A stretch of DNA of 64,000 nt from Acorus gramineus (GCA_030737835.1 JAUJYN010000028.1:2046001-2110000); one strand, 5' to 3'; positions 33,029 to 46,226 are shown, counted from the stretch's first letter. Numbers and translations: made by a program. The notes: a model not told the origin generated them from the sequence alone.

Positions 33029-35243
33029 TGGGTGATAATATGGAAGTATCAGGGGTTAGGGCCTTCATGAAGTAGGCTTATATGTGTGATAGGAGGTCAG
33101 ATCTCGTAGACCGGACGCGCGACGATCCGGGTATCTGTGAGTGGTTTGATCCAATCCCCCCCCCCCTCGAGATGCGCTCGACGCGCGTAGTCGTGCGTCA
33201 CGCATCGATGGGGCATCCTAGCTATACTACTTGTGTAGATAAGTAGTATGGCCATGCTTAAACTATAATATGTTAGATATCTTGCATGCTAGGCTTATAT
33301 TGCATGTATTGTATCCATGTATGAATGATTGTATCGCATGCGCCCTTCTAGTATGGGCATGTATTTCTGTAATGTGTATGGATGTATAGAATAGGGCATG
33401 CCTTAGGTAGTATTGTAATACTACTCCCACCATATTAATTGGAATATCCAGCATGATTAAGTCTGGGTTAATAACGGGCACCTGCCTAATATTCCCTTGC
33501 GATAAGACTCGAGGGCGTGGTGTAGTTGTTGCGCCCATGCTAGTGCGGCAAAGCTACGACCAACTTCAAGAGATGATGATCTCTCTCTCGCCCTCTCCCT
33601 CTGCACGAACTGAGTAAGTAGAGGCGATTTCCTACTCGACTCGGGTTCGTTTGGAATATTGGCATGCACCTGTTAGTGTGCGAGATCGCGCTTGACCCTT
33701 CCCTTTTAAGTTGGTGATATCCAACGCATGCTTAAGTTATGCCTTGTGTGCTTATGTGATTAATGGCCATGTATGCATGTTGTATGATTTGTTGTTTATC
33801 ATGTAAATCCATGTTAGGGAGTATCCCTATAATTATTTGATAGGTTATCGTGCATGTAGTTCATGTACATAACTAACATATAATTATCCTGGAAATATAT
33901 GCGCATGTTAAAACTGATTAGGCCTATCTGAAATAGGCGTGGGTATGACCTGTTGTCGGGTTGTACCTTATTAGTTAGAGCGCTAGCAATGTAATCGCCC
34001 CCGTGCATCCGAGCGATGCACTCGTTTGGAATTCAGGAGAATTCATTATCTTATCGGTTTTGTTAAGCCGGTAGTTGTGGCATTAGGCTAGGCCTACCCG
34101 TGCTAGGCGTGTATATGAACCGCCTGTTGGGTTATGTGCCTTGGGATTATTTCTGCGTGAGAGCAGAGGAAACCCCCTTGTGTCCGAGCGACACAACCAG
34201 GTAGAGGCTACTCAGGAGAGGGCTAACGAATGATATTGTGAGCGTGGAATCATCCTCCCCTTCATTGGATCCGTGTAGGAACTCCCCGGCGTTGGAAAAC
34301 CTTTCCTGACAGAGGGCTCCCATCCGTAGGTACTACCGATGCGTTCGGGAGCGTACTGATCGTGGGAGTATACAAGGTAGAGACTACCCGGGGAAAGGGC
34401 TACCGGTGGACCAAGGGTGTAGAGGAGTCTAATCTCTCTTAAAGTCCTATGTCACCTCTAAAGGGTGAGGGTGAGGATGAGGTGAAGACACATCGCCGCG
34501 TAACCCATTCGTTGTTCGTCCGTTCCCATAGTTGTTGGGTCCGGTTACATATCGATGTACAGAGACATCGTTGGGCAGTTATCGCGATATAGATGATCCA
34601 ATAGTGTTGTGTAGACCTGTAATTCCGCGTCTCTTCGACCAACGGTATGGTATCTCCCCAAAAGTCCCAAGAGCCTTCCTCCGGGAGTGAGGGTGAGGGT
34701 GAGGTTGGTCGCGCCGCCGCGTGACCTTGTTATCCATTGGGTTTCCACCCACGTTTTCCTTGAAAGGAAATTGCTTTAGTATTGAACTGTTATAATGGTG
34801 ATTGGTTTCCAGCCACTCACTGAGCTGGTAGCTCACCCCTCGCATACTGTTTCTTTTCAGGGGCAGTGTTGGGCGTGGAGCTGGAGCTTCCCTGTGGCGT
34901 GGTCTTATGGGCGTGGAGCGTTCTTCCGACGGGTGGCGAGTGCGAGGCTGCCAGCAGTCCTAGAGTCATTTTATGTATTGTAAATCGTGCATGTGGCACA
35001 GGTTGTATTTTATTTGGACTAGACTTGGCTCTCACGGGACAGTGATTGTGTATTCGAGTCTATAATAATGTTTTTGGTTTACAGACATTGTTGATATCTT
35101 ATGCTTCCGCTTTTCAGTCAGCTATCATTATCTTTGCTTTGCCACCTTGTGTGTTGTTGTTAGAGTCTTTGTTTACCTCAGGTATTGATAGCTGATACTT
35201 CATTATTGCCATGTCTCGGGGATGGCCGCCCTGGGGCGTGACA
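33029..35243 (+). repeat. Host B LTR H, right piece
   Basis: H resumes at TGGGTGATAATATGG after the second TGTCT. It has a 36-nt exon-like block at 33101-33136 whose frame (LVDRTRDDPGI) resembles the family A block, then the poly-C tract, the repeat-rich 3' half, a TTTTCAG/GGGCAGTG block (34857) and the LTR end at 35243. Confidence 0.85.
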
Positions 35244-35560
35244 TTTCCCCCCTCATGCCCAAGGGTCTTGGCCCCTGTTTTTCAGCCAAGAAGAAAAGGA
35301 AGAGCTTGGGAGGTGGTGGTGGTGGTGGTGGCGGTCGAGGTGGTCGAAAGGTGCTTGCAAGCCCTTCGTCTCCCCCTTTCCCTTCCCCTCTCTTTGGTGA
35401 GCTTTTCCCCTCCTCTTTCTCTGATTTCTTATGTGTAGTTGGGTATTTGGTAGGGCATGCATGCTAGGTTTAAGGGTTAGGGTGAGAGAGGAGTTAAGGG
35501 GAGAGGATTAAAGAGGTCTGGGCGTGCGTGCTGCTCTGTCTGCGCGCATGCGCGCGCAGG
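35244..35560 (+). repeat. LTR fragment W (left of S3)
   Basis: A diverged family B LTR piece flanking H. It has an acceptor-like TTTTTCAG, a run of GGT codons (35312-35343), a donor-like TTTG/GTGAGC, then the start of a CpG-rich tract. It stops at GCAGG, the TSD of S3. A further 21 bp of W follow S3 at 43107-43127. Confidence 0.75.
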
Positions 35561-37225
35561 TGTCACGCCCCAGGGCGGCCGTCCCCGAGACGTGGCAATA
35601 ATGGAATATCAGCTATCAATACATGAGGTCAATAAACACTCCAACAACAACACACAAGGTGGCAAAGCAAGGATAATGATAACTGACTGAAAAGCGGAAG
35701 CATAATATATAAACAATGTCTGTAAACCAAAAACATTATTACATACTCGAATACACAATCACTGTCCTGTGAGAGCCAAGTCTAGTCCAAAAAAAATACA
35801 ATCTGTGCCACATGCACGATTCACAATACATAAAATGACTCTAGGACTGCTGACAGCCTCGCACTCGCCACCCGTCAGAAGAACGCTCCACGCCCATAAG
35901 ACCACGCCATAGGGAAGCTCCAACTCCACGCCCAACACTGCCCTTGAAAAGAAACAATATGCGAGGGGTGAGCTACAAGCTCAGTGAGTGGCTAGAAACC
36001 AATCACCATACAACAGTTCAATACTCAAACAATTTCCTCTCAAGGAAAACATGGGTAGGAACCCAATGGATAATAAGGCCACGCGACGACGCGACCAACC
36101 TCACCCTCACCCTCACTCCCGGAGGAAGACTCTTGGGACTTTTGGGGAGAGACCATACCGTTGGTCGAAGAGACGCGGAATTATTGGTCCACACAACACT
36201 ACTGAATCACCAACCTCACCCTCACCCTCACTCCCGGAGGGAGACTCTTGGGACTCTTGGGGAGAGACCATACCGTTGGTCGAGGAGACCCGGAATTACT
36301 GGTCTACACAACACTATTGGATCATCTACATCGAGATAACTACCCAACGATGTCTTTGAACATTGATACGCAACCGGACCCAACAACTATGGGAACGGAC
36401 GAACAACCAATGGGTCACGCGGCGACGTGTCTTCACCTCATCCTCACCCACACTCCTTAGAGGTGACATAGGACTTTTGGAAGAGGCTTAGACTGCTCTA
36501 CACCCTTGGTCCACCGGTAGCCCTTTCCCCGGGTAGTCACTACCTGGTATACTCCCACGATCAGTACGCTTCCGAACGCCTCGGTGGTACCTACGGATGG
36601 GAGTCCTCCGTCAGGACAGCTTCTCCAATGCCGGGAAGTTCCTACATCGCATCCAACGAAGGGGAGAACGATTCGACGCTCGCAATGTCATTCATTAACC
36701 CTCTTCCGGGTAGCCTCTACCTGGTATACCCCCACGATCAGTACATCTTGCCGCATGCATCGTTAGTACCTACCGGTGGGGGCCCTCTGTCAGGACAGCT
36801 ACAACCTGGGCCGCTTCAACATGGACGACATTGGGAGGAAACACTCCATGTTCGCAAAGCGAACCCAATGGAAAAACAACTACTCTCGATAATCACATAT
36901 CGATGATAGCGAATACTATTGTACTCCCACACGGTTGCGTCGCTCGGACACAAGGGGGTTTGCCTCTGTTCTCACGCAGAAATAATCCCAAGGCACATAA
37001 CCCAATAAGCAGTTCATATACACACCTAGCACGGGTAGGCCTAGCTTAATGCCCCAACTACCGGCTTAACAAAACCGATAAGATAATGAATTCTCCTGAA
37101 TTCCAAACGAGTGCATCGCTCGGATGCACGGGGCGATTACATCGCTAGCGCTCTAACTAATAAGGTACAACCCGACAGCGGGTCATACCCACGCCTATTT
37201 CAGATAGGCCTATCAGTTTTAACAT

Positions 37226-37229
<4 letters not shown>

Positions 37230-37281
<52 letters not shown>
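37230..37281. repeat. (AT)n microsatellite
   Basis: About 26 uninterrupted AT repeats inside S3. The equivalent place in Y (near 27145) and S1 has only a short ATATATTTATATG-type sequence, so this is a local expansion. Confidence 0.97.
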
Positions 37282-37283
<2 letters not shown>

Positions 37284-38019
37284 AGGAGAATTATATCTAG
37301 CTATGTGCATGAACCATATGCACAATCATCTAATAATTGACCATAAGGGTGACCCCTAACATGGATTGACATCAAAAACAACAATTCATACAACATTCAT
37401 ACATGGTATGGCCCACTTAAACATGCATACGTGGCCATTAATCATATAAGCACACAAGGCATAACTTAAGCATGTGTTGGATATCACCAACTTAAAAGAA
37501 AGGGTCAAGCGCGATCTCGCGCACTAACAGGTGCATGCCAATATTCCAAACGAACTTGAGTCGAGTAGGAAATCGCATCTACTTACTTAGTTCGTTCAGA
37601 GGGAGAGGGCGAGAGAGAGCTCATCATCTCTTGAAGTTGGTTATAGCTTTACCCCATTAGCATGGGCGCAACAATTACACCACGCCCTTGAGTCTTATCG
37701 CAAGGGAATATTAGGCAGGTGCCCGTTATTAACCCAGACTTAATCATGCTGGATATTCCAATTAATATGGTGGGAGTAGTATTACAATACTACCTAAGGC
37801 ATGTCATATTCTGTACATCCATACACATTACCAAAAATACATGCCCATACTAGAGGGGCTCATGCAACACAATCATTCATGCATGAATACAATACATGTA
37901 TATAAGCCTAGCATGCAAGATATCTACATATTATAGCTTAAGCATGGCCATACTACTTATCTACACAAGTAGTATAGCTAGGGGGCCCCATCGATGCGCG
38001 AGGCGGGGGGGATTGGATA

Positions 38020-38503
38020 TGTTGTGTCTGTGTCATTTGGAGCCCTCTGTTTGAAAATTTTGGCAACATAATTTTTTTCTTAGAAGTTATGTATTCCCGA
38101 TTTGGTATTTGGATTTGATTTTGTTAAAATCCAAGATGAAGAGGTTTAAATATGAGTTTACTATGAGATTTCCAGTTTTGAGTTAGCTTTAGTACAGAGT
38201 GGAATTAGATTAACTGGATTCCTGTAGTAAAAGTTATGGGTATTTTTCCAAGTATACCCCGGGGATGGAAATTCTGGCAGCAGCCCTGTTCCATGTTTAG
38301 CTCTAATTTCGGAATATCTGGAGGGATTATCTGATCTTGGCATGAACATGAAAGTTGTAGATAATCTTCTTAGCTTTCCATCGGCCTTGGAATCGTGTAA
38401 TTCGGAGCTATATCAAGGAAGTTATGGCTGTTCCAGTGAAACTTGCACAGAATTTCTAGTCAAACGGCGACTAGGTCATTTCTCCTTAGATATTTTTGAT
38501 AAA

Positions 38504-38561
<58 letters not shown>

Positions 38562-41500
38562 CTCCCAAATCCCACGACAACCTTTCTTGTATCTCTTTCT
38601 CTCTTGCAAAGCCCCCACCACGTGTTTGTAAAAAATCCTAAATGAGAAGGAGAAGTTGGAGGAGGATGTGGTGTTGAATCTTGGTGTAGTTGTTGTTGTG
38701 TTGTTGTCTTCTCCTTCTCTCAAGCTCCCCTCATGATCCTTCCCCCCCCCCCCTGTTTTTCAGCCAAGGAGAAGGCTGAGGAGAGGTGGTGGTGGTGGTG
38801 GTCTCGGTGGCGGCATTTCGGTGCGCGAAGGGCCCCCGAACCTCCCCCTTTCGTTCCCCCTCCAAGGTGAGCTCCTCCCCTTCTTTTCTTGGTTTTCTTG
38901 GCTTAAGGGGTTGGTTGGGAGGTCATGCATGCTAGGTAGATGGGTTAGGGTGTGTGTGAGGGGTTGGGGAGGGTGAAAAGGGGGTTAGGGCAAAGTGGGC
39001 GCGCGTTGGGGGCTATCTGCGCGCGGGCGCGTGAAGGCGCGAGCGCAGGCAGGCGCTGGCAAGTGCAGTTGGGCGCGCAGACATGCGCGGGCGTGTGCGC
39101 GTGGGTGCAGGGTCGAGCGGGGGTGCGCGCGAGTGCACGCGGGCGTGCGCGAGCGTGCGCGCGCGCGGGCAGGGCGCCTGGGCATGCGCCTTGGCGCGGG
39201 GCTGGGGACCAGTGCGTGCGTGTGCTGGGGCATGCGCGGGGTTATTCGCGGGGGGTGCAGTGCGCGCGGGGGCGCGTGGGCTGGATGCACGGTGCGCACG
39301 GGAGCGCTCGAGCGTGCGCGTGCGTGCTGCAGCGTGTCTGGGCGCGCGGGTAGGCACGCGGCAGTGCACCGATGGTGCAAGGGTGCGTGCGCGTGCTAGG
39401 TGCGTGCGTGCGTGCGCATTCGTGCGTGCGCGTGCGGGGGGGCCATGCGTGTGGCTGCCCATGGGTTCGGGTAGGTGTCGAGGCACTCGGACTCGCGTGC
39501 GTGCGAGCCCGTATGCATGCTTGTCCGAGTATTGGGTATTTCTAATCATTTCTTTGTGTAAATTGTGTTGTTTCTCACCAGTTGGATGCCCCTACCTTGC
39601 AGATCTCGTCGGATGAGATGCGTGAGGTCCCGGGTCGTAAGGTGAGTGGTTTGATTCCAATCCCCCCCCCCCCTTCCTCTCTAGGGATGCGCTCGACCGA
39701 CGTAGACGTGCGTCGCGCATCGATGGGGCTCCCCAACCAATATGTAGATGTTTTGCATGCTAGGGATATACATCCATGTATCGTGTATAGAGGCCCGTAC
39801 ATGCCTGGACACCATGTCCTGTACTTAAAAGCCTTGATCTATGCATGATCAATATGATGTATCCATGCCACCTTAAACTTTGTATGCTAGGGATATGCAC
39901 CTTTATATCATGTATAGAGACCTGCGCATCCTGATACCATGTTTTCATGCTAGGAGAGCCTCGACCTACGCATGTTTCCCATTTAGTTTAATTTATTTAA
40001 ATCAAATGCGAGCTTATGGTTATTAGCATGCCTTAGAGAATATTATAACCTCGTTGTTATAATATGTGTCTCCCCGCATCTTAGTTATGCGCCCTAGAGG
40101 AATTCTGAAGAATTCATGACATTAGTAGAGTTGCAATCGGTGTCGACGGATCTAAGAGGATTGTATCCGTGTGGGTAGGCTATTTCTCTTCCCTTCGTTG
40201 GATCCGTGTAGGCACTCCTCAGTGTTAGACAGGCCGTCCTGACAGAGGGCTCCCATCAGTAGGCACCTCCTGATTTTGTTTCGGATTGTGCTGAATCATG
40301 GGAGTAGACCAGGCGAGCTACGGTGTGGAGGAGAGGCTATCGGTGGACCAAGGGTGATTAACAGCCTAGTCAGTCCCAAAAGACCATGTTACCCTTGAGA
40401 GTGAGGGTGAGGGTGAGGGTGTGGTGGGTCGGCGATGTAGCGACCCACTGGATTGTGTAGTTACTGCCACTTAGAGGCTATGAATACTTTGAGGATAATA
40501 TGAGTGTGTTGGTTGTTGTTATGCATGTGTGTGATATCTCGATAAGCGAGTATCGAGAGTGGTTGTTCGAGTTGAGGAGATCGGGTTGTAGAGGCTACCC
40601 GGGAGAGGGTTAATGAATGATGTCGCGAGCGTGGAATCGTTCTCCCCTTCGTTGGATCCGTGTAGTGACATCCCCGGCGTTAGATAGGCTATCCTGACAG
40701 AGGGCTCCCATCAGTAGGTACCTCCTGATTGTGTTTCGGACTGTGCTGAATCATGGGAGTATACCAGGTAAGCTACGAAGCGGGGAGAGGCTACCGGTGG
40801 ACCAGGGGTGTAGAGCAGTCTAAGTCTCTCCCAAAGTCCCAAAATGTCTCCTTTCAGGAGTGAGGGTGTGGATGAGGCGAAGACGCGTCGCCTCGTGACC
40901 CATTCGTTGTTCGACCGTTCCCATAGATGTTGGGTCCGGTCTCGTGATGGATGTTGAAGGACATCGATGGGCGATTATCTAGATGTAGATGATCCAGTAG
41001 TGTTGAGTAGACCAGTAAATCCGGGTCTCTTCGACCGACGGCATGGTCTCTAGACCAGTAAATCCGGGTCTCTTCGACCGACGGTATGGTCTCTCCCCAT
41101 AAGTCCCAAAAGACTCCCTCCGGGAGTGAGGGTAGGGGATGAGGTTGGTCGCGCCGCCGCGTGACCCAATGATCATTGGGTTTCTACCCATGTTTTTCCT
41201 TGAAGAAGGGAATTGATTATGTATTGAACTGTAGAATGGTGATTGGTTTCCAGCCACTCACTGAGCTTGTAGCTCACCCCTCGCATACTATTTCTTTTCA
41301 GGGGCAGTGTTGGGCGTGGAGCTGGAGCTTCCTGTGGCGTGGTCTTATGGGCGTGGAGCGTTCTGCCGGCGGGTGGCGTGTGAGAGGCTGTCAACATTCC
41401 TAGAGTCTTTTATGCTCTGTAAATCGTGCATGTGGCTCAGGTTGTATTTTCTTTGGTCTAGACTTGGCTTCCACAGGACATTGATTGTGTATTCAGGTCT

Positions 41501-41679
41501 GTAATAATGTTTTTGATTTACAGACATTGTTATATATTATGCTTCCGCTTTTCAGTCAGTTATCATTATCTTGCTTTGTCGCCTTGTGTATTGTTGTTGG
41601 TGTCCTTATTGACCTCAGGTATTGATAGCTCATATTATATTTTATTTTGTCGCGTCCCGGAGACGCCTGGGGCATGACA
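38020..41679 (+). mobile_element. LTR S4 (solo, mosaic B/A type)
   Basis: 3,660 bp from TGTTGTGTCTGTGTCATTTGG to GGGGCATGACA. The flanks GGATA (38015-38019) and GGATC (41680-41684) form a near-perfect TSD. The uninterrupted target can be seen in S2 (ATTGGAATCGAACCACTCACC). The first part is B2-like, with a 53-bp CT microsatellite and a CpG tract at 39000-39510. About 39760-40450 resembles family A LTR sequence. About 40500-40980 resembles the segment captured inside A1-A3. The end is B-like again. A 39-nt exon-like block follows GCAG at 39601. Confidence 0.87.
38507..38559. repeat. (CT)n microsatellite
   Basis: About 26 CT repeats in the leader part of S4, at the site where other B LTRs have short CT runs (for example 7577-7600). 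Confidence 0.96.
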
Positions 41680-42610
41680 GGATCGAACCACTCACCGCAA
41701 CCTGGGACCTCGCGCATCCCATACGACGAGATCTGCAAGGTAAGGGCATCAAATTTGGTGAGTAACATCACAATTTAACACTTAGAAATCACTAGAATTA
41801 CCAAAGACTTAGACATGCACGCATACGGGCTCGCACGCATGCGAGCACGCGCGTACGCACGCATGCCCAAGTGCCCCAGCACCTACCCGAGCCCCTGGCC
41901 AGCCCCACGCATGCCCCAGCACGCGCACGCACGCGCGCGCGCGCACTGGCACCTAGCCGCGCGCACGCCCAGGCGCACTGCCTCACGCACGCGCACGCTC
42001 GAGCGCGCCCGCGCGCACGCCCTGCGCGCACCCCGCTCGCTGCTAGTGTCCGCGCGCACCCGCACCAGTACGCGCGCGCATGCGCGCCCGCCTGAGCCTG
42101 CCAGCGTCCCTCTGCGCGCGCGCCTGTGCGCACACGCGTGTGGGCAGACCCATGCGCGCGCCCAGCCATTCCTAACCCTCCCCCCCTTGCCCCTACATGC
42201 ACCCAACTCAAAACACCTCACATGCATGCCCTCCCAAACACCCTAACATGCATAAAAGCCAATTAAGGAAGAGGGAAACTCACCTAAAGAGAGGGGGAGG
42301 GAAGGGGGAGATGTAGGGGCTCGCAAACGCACCCTTGACCACCTCGACCGCCACCACCACTACCACCACCTCCATCTTTGCTTCTCTTGTTCATGGCTGA
42401 ACCAAAGGGGAGGGGAAATAAAATAAGGGGATCCACCATGGGAGGAGGAGAGGGAGGAGAAACAATCAATAACACAAGCACACACACTCACCTAGATTTG
42501 CACTTGCACCTCTTCTACTTGCTCCATCCTTTCTCTTATGCATTTCATCAAACACTTGGGGGTGTGTGAAAGAGAGAAAGAGAGCCCCAAAGAGAGTCCA
42601 CGTGGGGAGT

Positions 42611-42611
<1 letters not shown>

Positions 42612-42654
<43 letters not shown>
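42612..42654. repeat. (GA)n microsatellite
   Basis: About 20 GA repeats in S3 (minus-strand CT), the homologous position to the CT run in S4. Confidence 0.96.
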
Positions 42655-42657
<3 letters not shown>

Positions 42658-43106
42658 TTCTCACATGGGGGCGGGGGTGTGAGTGTAATGGAAAAATGTG
42701 CGGGTGAACCTAACCTATTCTCACCCTCTAACAAGCAAAATAACCAAGTGGTTGCTTCACCTCTAAGCAAAGGGGAGTAAGATTACCCAATGTCACCACA
42801 TTCACCAAAATATCTCACACTATTCGACTAATCAAACCAGGAACTCTCAAAAACCCAGATACGATTCGGAACTGCACATTTTTCAAAACGTTACCGGAAT
42901 TCGATAAAATTTTTATGGGTAACACTAAACGGTACCAGGACCCATAATATGCAGTTAGATTTCCAATCAGAGTACTCTAACTCCCGCAGGTGGCTAAAAG
43001 CTAAAATTTTAGCAACTCCGATCGAAAAAGAAAAAGGCCCTGAATGACCCAGAAGTGACCAAGGCTTAACCGAAATGGCTCCAAATGACACATGCATAAC
43101 AGCAGG

Positions 43107-43127
43107 CGGGCGCGTGCACGTGCATGA
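43107..43127 (+). repeat. LTR fragment W (right of S3)
   Basis: 21 bp of CpG-rich LTR sequence that continues W after S3. It ends CATGA, the expected left TSD of A3. Confidence 0.6.
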
Positions 43128-46100
43128 TGTTATATATGTGTCACTTTTAACCTTCTGGTAACCGTTGGACCATTCTGGCAGTTTTTCGATCGGAACCACT
43201 AAAATTTTGGGCTTTTAGCTATCACCCTGAGATTGAGGGCTCCGATTGAAAATCTAACTGCATATTATGTGTCCTGGTGCCATTCCAAGCCGCTCACGAA
43301 AATTTTGTCGAATTCCAGTAACGTTTCAGAATTTCACAGTTCGGGGCGTATCCGGGTTTTGACCGAGCGAGAAGTCATTGGGAGAGTTGACTTGGTCAAA
43401 GTGGGCCCATAGACTTGGTCAACCCCTTTTGTTTTTATTTGTGGTTGAGTTGACCCAAGTCAAAACTCACTTAAACCCTCACTAATCCTTTCTTAGCCCT
43501 AATTAAACCTAGTTAGGCTAATCTAAGTGAGAGGATTATATATATAAGTGAGCAAAAAGTTGCCCTCAACTATTCATCATCTTCTCTATTGGATTTTCTC
43601 TCTCCCCCTCTCTCTTTTTTCTTGATTTTAAGCTACCTAGAGTGCTTGAAACTCAAAACACAAAGAATAGAAAGGTTAGATCTCATCCCGATCTATCTAC
43701 CGGTGGTCTCGGATTCGAGTTCCGACGAGTTTGACCCCCTCTTATCCCCTCTTTTCTCCTCTGATTTCAGCCCCTTTGGGAGTGGAAAGAGTGCTTGGTG
43801 GTGGAAGCCTTTGGGGAGGTTTTTCGGTGCCCGAAGAGCCCCCGGTTTCCTTCCCTTCCTTTCCTCTCCTAGGGTAAGCCTTCTTTCCCTTCTTTTCCAT
43901 GTTTAGATGCTTGTTTAGGTGGTCTTTTGGGTGCTGGTGGCTGTGGGTGGTGGTTGGTGGCTGTTGGAGGCCATTGGTGAACGGAGAGGGGTGGTAGAGT
44001 GGCTCGGGCGGGCTGGCAGGCTGGCAAGCAGGCAGCACAGCAGGCAGTGCAGCAGGCGGAGCAGATGGTAGAGCGCGCGCGCGCGTGCGCGCGGGCGTGC
44101 ACTCGGGTGGAACTGGGCGCTGGGCGCAGTCGGGCGCGCAGTCGCGCAGGTGGGCGCGGGTGCTGGCGAGAGCGGGGGTGTGCGCGGGAGTGCGCGCGGG
44201 CGTGCGCGCGAGCGTGCGCGCGCGCGGGCAGGACACCTGGGGAATGCGCCTGGGTGCGGGGCAGGGCGCCTGGGCATGCGCCTAGGCGCGGAGCTGGGGA
44301 CTAGTGCGTGTGCGTGCTGGGGCGTGCGCACAGTGCGCGCGGGGGCGCGCGGGCGCGCGCGAGCGTGCTCGTGCGTGCGGCAGTGCGTCGGTGCGCGGCA
44401 GTGCGCCGATGGTGCCGGGGTGCGTGCGTGCGTGCGCATTCGTGCGTGCGCGTGCGGGTGGCCGTGCGTATGGCTGCCCGGGGGTTCGGGAATGAGTTGG
44501 GGTGCTCGGGCTCGCGTGCGTACGGGCCGTATGTACGCTTGTCCGAGTGTTGTGTATTTTAATGTATTTTTGGGTTTATTTGTGTATTTTACTCACCGAT
44601 TTGAGTACCCTATTTTGCAGATCTTGACGGACGGTCGCGCGACGACCCGGCTACCGGTGAGTGGGACAATCCAACCCAGTTGGGAGGCGTACTACTCACT
44701 TGGGAGTGTATTACCTTCCCCTGGGGCATCATGGATTTATATTAACCTGTTGTAATGTGAAATCCATGCAAGCATGATAAAAATGTAGTATGCATGCTAC
44801 CCTAGACTTTGTATGTTAGGGACTTGCACCCTTAGGATATGTGTAAGAGCCATGCATCCTGTCACCCTGTTCTCATGCTAGGAAGCCTCGGCCTATGCAT
44901 GCGTCCTACTAGTTTATTTTATTAAATTAAATGCTAGTATATGTTTAATTGCATGCCTTAGATAATATTATAGGGAGGGGCCTTACGAGGTCAACATTGA
45001 GACCCGGGTTAGGGTACTCCGTGTTCCTTGTTTGGTTGTCGGGATGTCCTATATCGGGACCTCACGCTGCCCTCCCAAGGTTTCTTTTCCCAATAATATT
45101 GTCACCTTGCTATTATTATTATTATTATTCATGTTTCCCCGCATCTTGGTTATGCGCGCTGGAGGAATTCTGAAGAATTCATGACATTAGAGTTATTGTG
45201 ATGTGTTGTTTGCGGATCCGAGTGGATCATATGCGTATGGATAGGCTGTTCTGTTCCCTTCGTTGGATCCGTTAGAGACTGCCCCGGCGTTAGAAAGGCT
45301 GTCCCGTGAAGGGGCTCCCATCAGTAGGCACCTCCTGATTTGGGACGGACTGTGCTGAATGTGGGAGTGGCCGAACGGCCTACGGAGTGGGGAGAGACTA
45401 TCGGTGGACCAAGGGCGACCATCAGCCTAGTCAGTCCCAATATCCTATGTCACCTGTTGAGGGTTGAGGGTGAGGGTGCGGTGGGCCGGCATGTAGCGAC
45501 CCACTGGATTGTAAGTCCCAATATCCTATGTCACCTATTGAGGGGTGAGGGTGAGGGTGTAGTGGGTTGGCGATAGCGACCCTCTGGATTTGTGTAGTTA
45601 GTCCCAATATCCTACGTCACCATATTGAGGGTGAGGGTGAGGGTGTGGTGGGTTGGCGATAGCGACCCACTGGCCTGTATAACTGTTGCCATTTTGTGGC
45701 TTTTAATAATGGGATTGTGGATTAATAATATCTGGTTGTGGTTAATATAAGCTGTGATGCATGGGTTGTGCTGTTCACTGAGCGTGTGGCTCACCCCTCG
45801 CATAATATTTTTCTCCAGTGTCATCTGAGTCGGTCTGGAGGAAGAGCTCCCCGAGGGACTTCATCAGTAGCGGAGTAGCGCCACGTCCCGCGAGTATCAG
45901 AGGCTATCAGCATCCCTTTTGCTTGTATGTATTATATTCCGTGCTTGGGCACGCGTTTGTATTGTATTTGGATGTCTTTGTATATATTGGCTCTCACAGG
46001 ACAGTTGATTATGTATCGAGTCTGTAATATGTTTTTGGATTACAGATTCAGTCTTTTAGCTTCCGCTATTTGTGTATATATCATGTCAGCCCTGCTTTTA

Positions 46101-46209
46101 TCTGTGTTGTCATTTTAGCTGTTGTGTGAGTATGTTATTGAACTCCTGTTTACTGATATCATATATACACTTGCCGCGTCCCGGGGTCGGCCGGCCCTGG
46201 GGCGTGACA
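43128..46209 (+). repeat. 5' LTR of A3
   Basis: 3,082 bp from TGTTATATATGTG to GGGGCGTGACA. TATA box at 43535, CpG-rich tract 44070-44540, 36-nt exon-like block beginning near 44621, and three tandem hairpin units (45433-45673) where A1 has two. The exon-3-like block near 45821 has a 1-bp deletion that breaks the conserved frame. Confidence 0.92.
43535..43548 (+). promoter_or_regulatory. TATA box in 5' LTR of A3
   Basis: ATTATATATATAAG, about 407 bp into the LTR, equivalent to the box at 8933 in A1 and one TA longer. Confidence 0.6.
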
Positions 46210-46214
46210 AAAGT

Positions 46215-46226
46215 TGGTATCAGAGC
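46215..46226 (+). other. Primer-binding site of A3
   Basis: TGGTATCAGAGC five bases after the LTR end, complementary to initiator tRNA-Met. Confidence 0.93.

Larger units (their letters stand above)
35561..43101 (-). mobile_element. Solo LTR S3, family B, interrupted by S4
   Basis: On the minus strand it starts TGTTATGCATGTGTCA at 43101 and ends GGGGCGTGACA at 35561, with a perfect TSD GCAGG (35556-35560 and 43102-43106). Removing S4 leaves about 3.9 kb, longer than S1 partly because of an AT microsatellite (37230-37281) and a GA microsatellite (42612-42654). A CpG-rich tract lies at 41815-42170 and a 34-nt exon-like block near 41693-41728. S4 splits it at 38019/41680. Confidence 0.9.
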
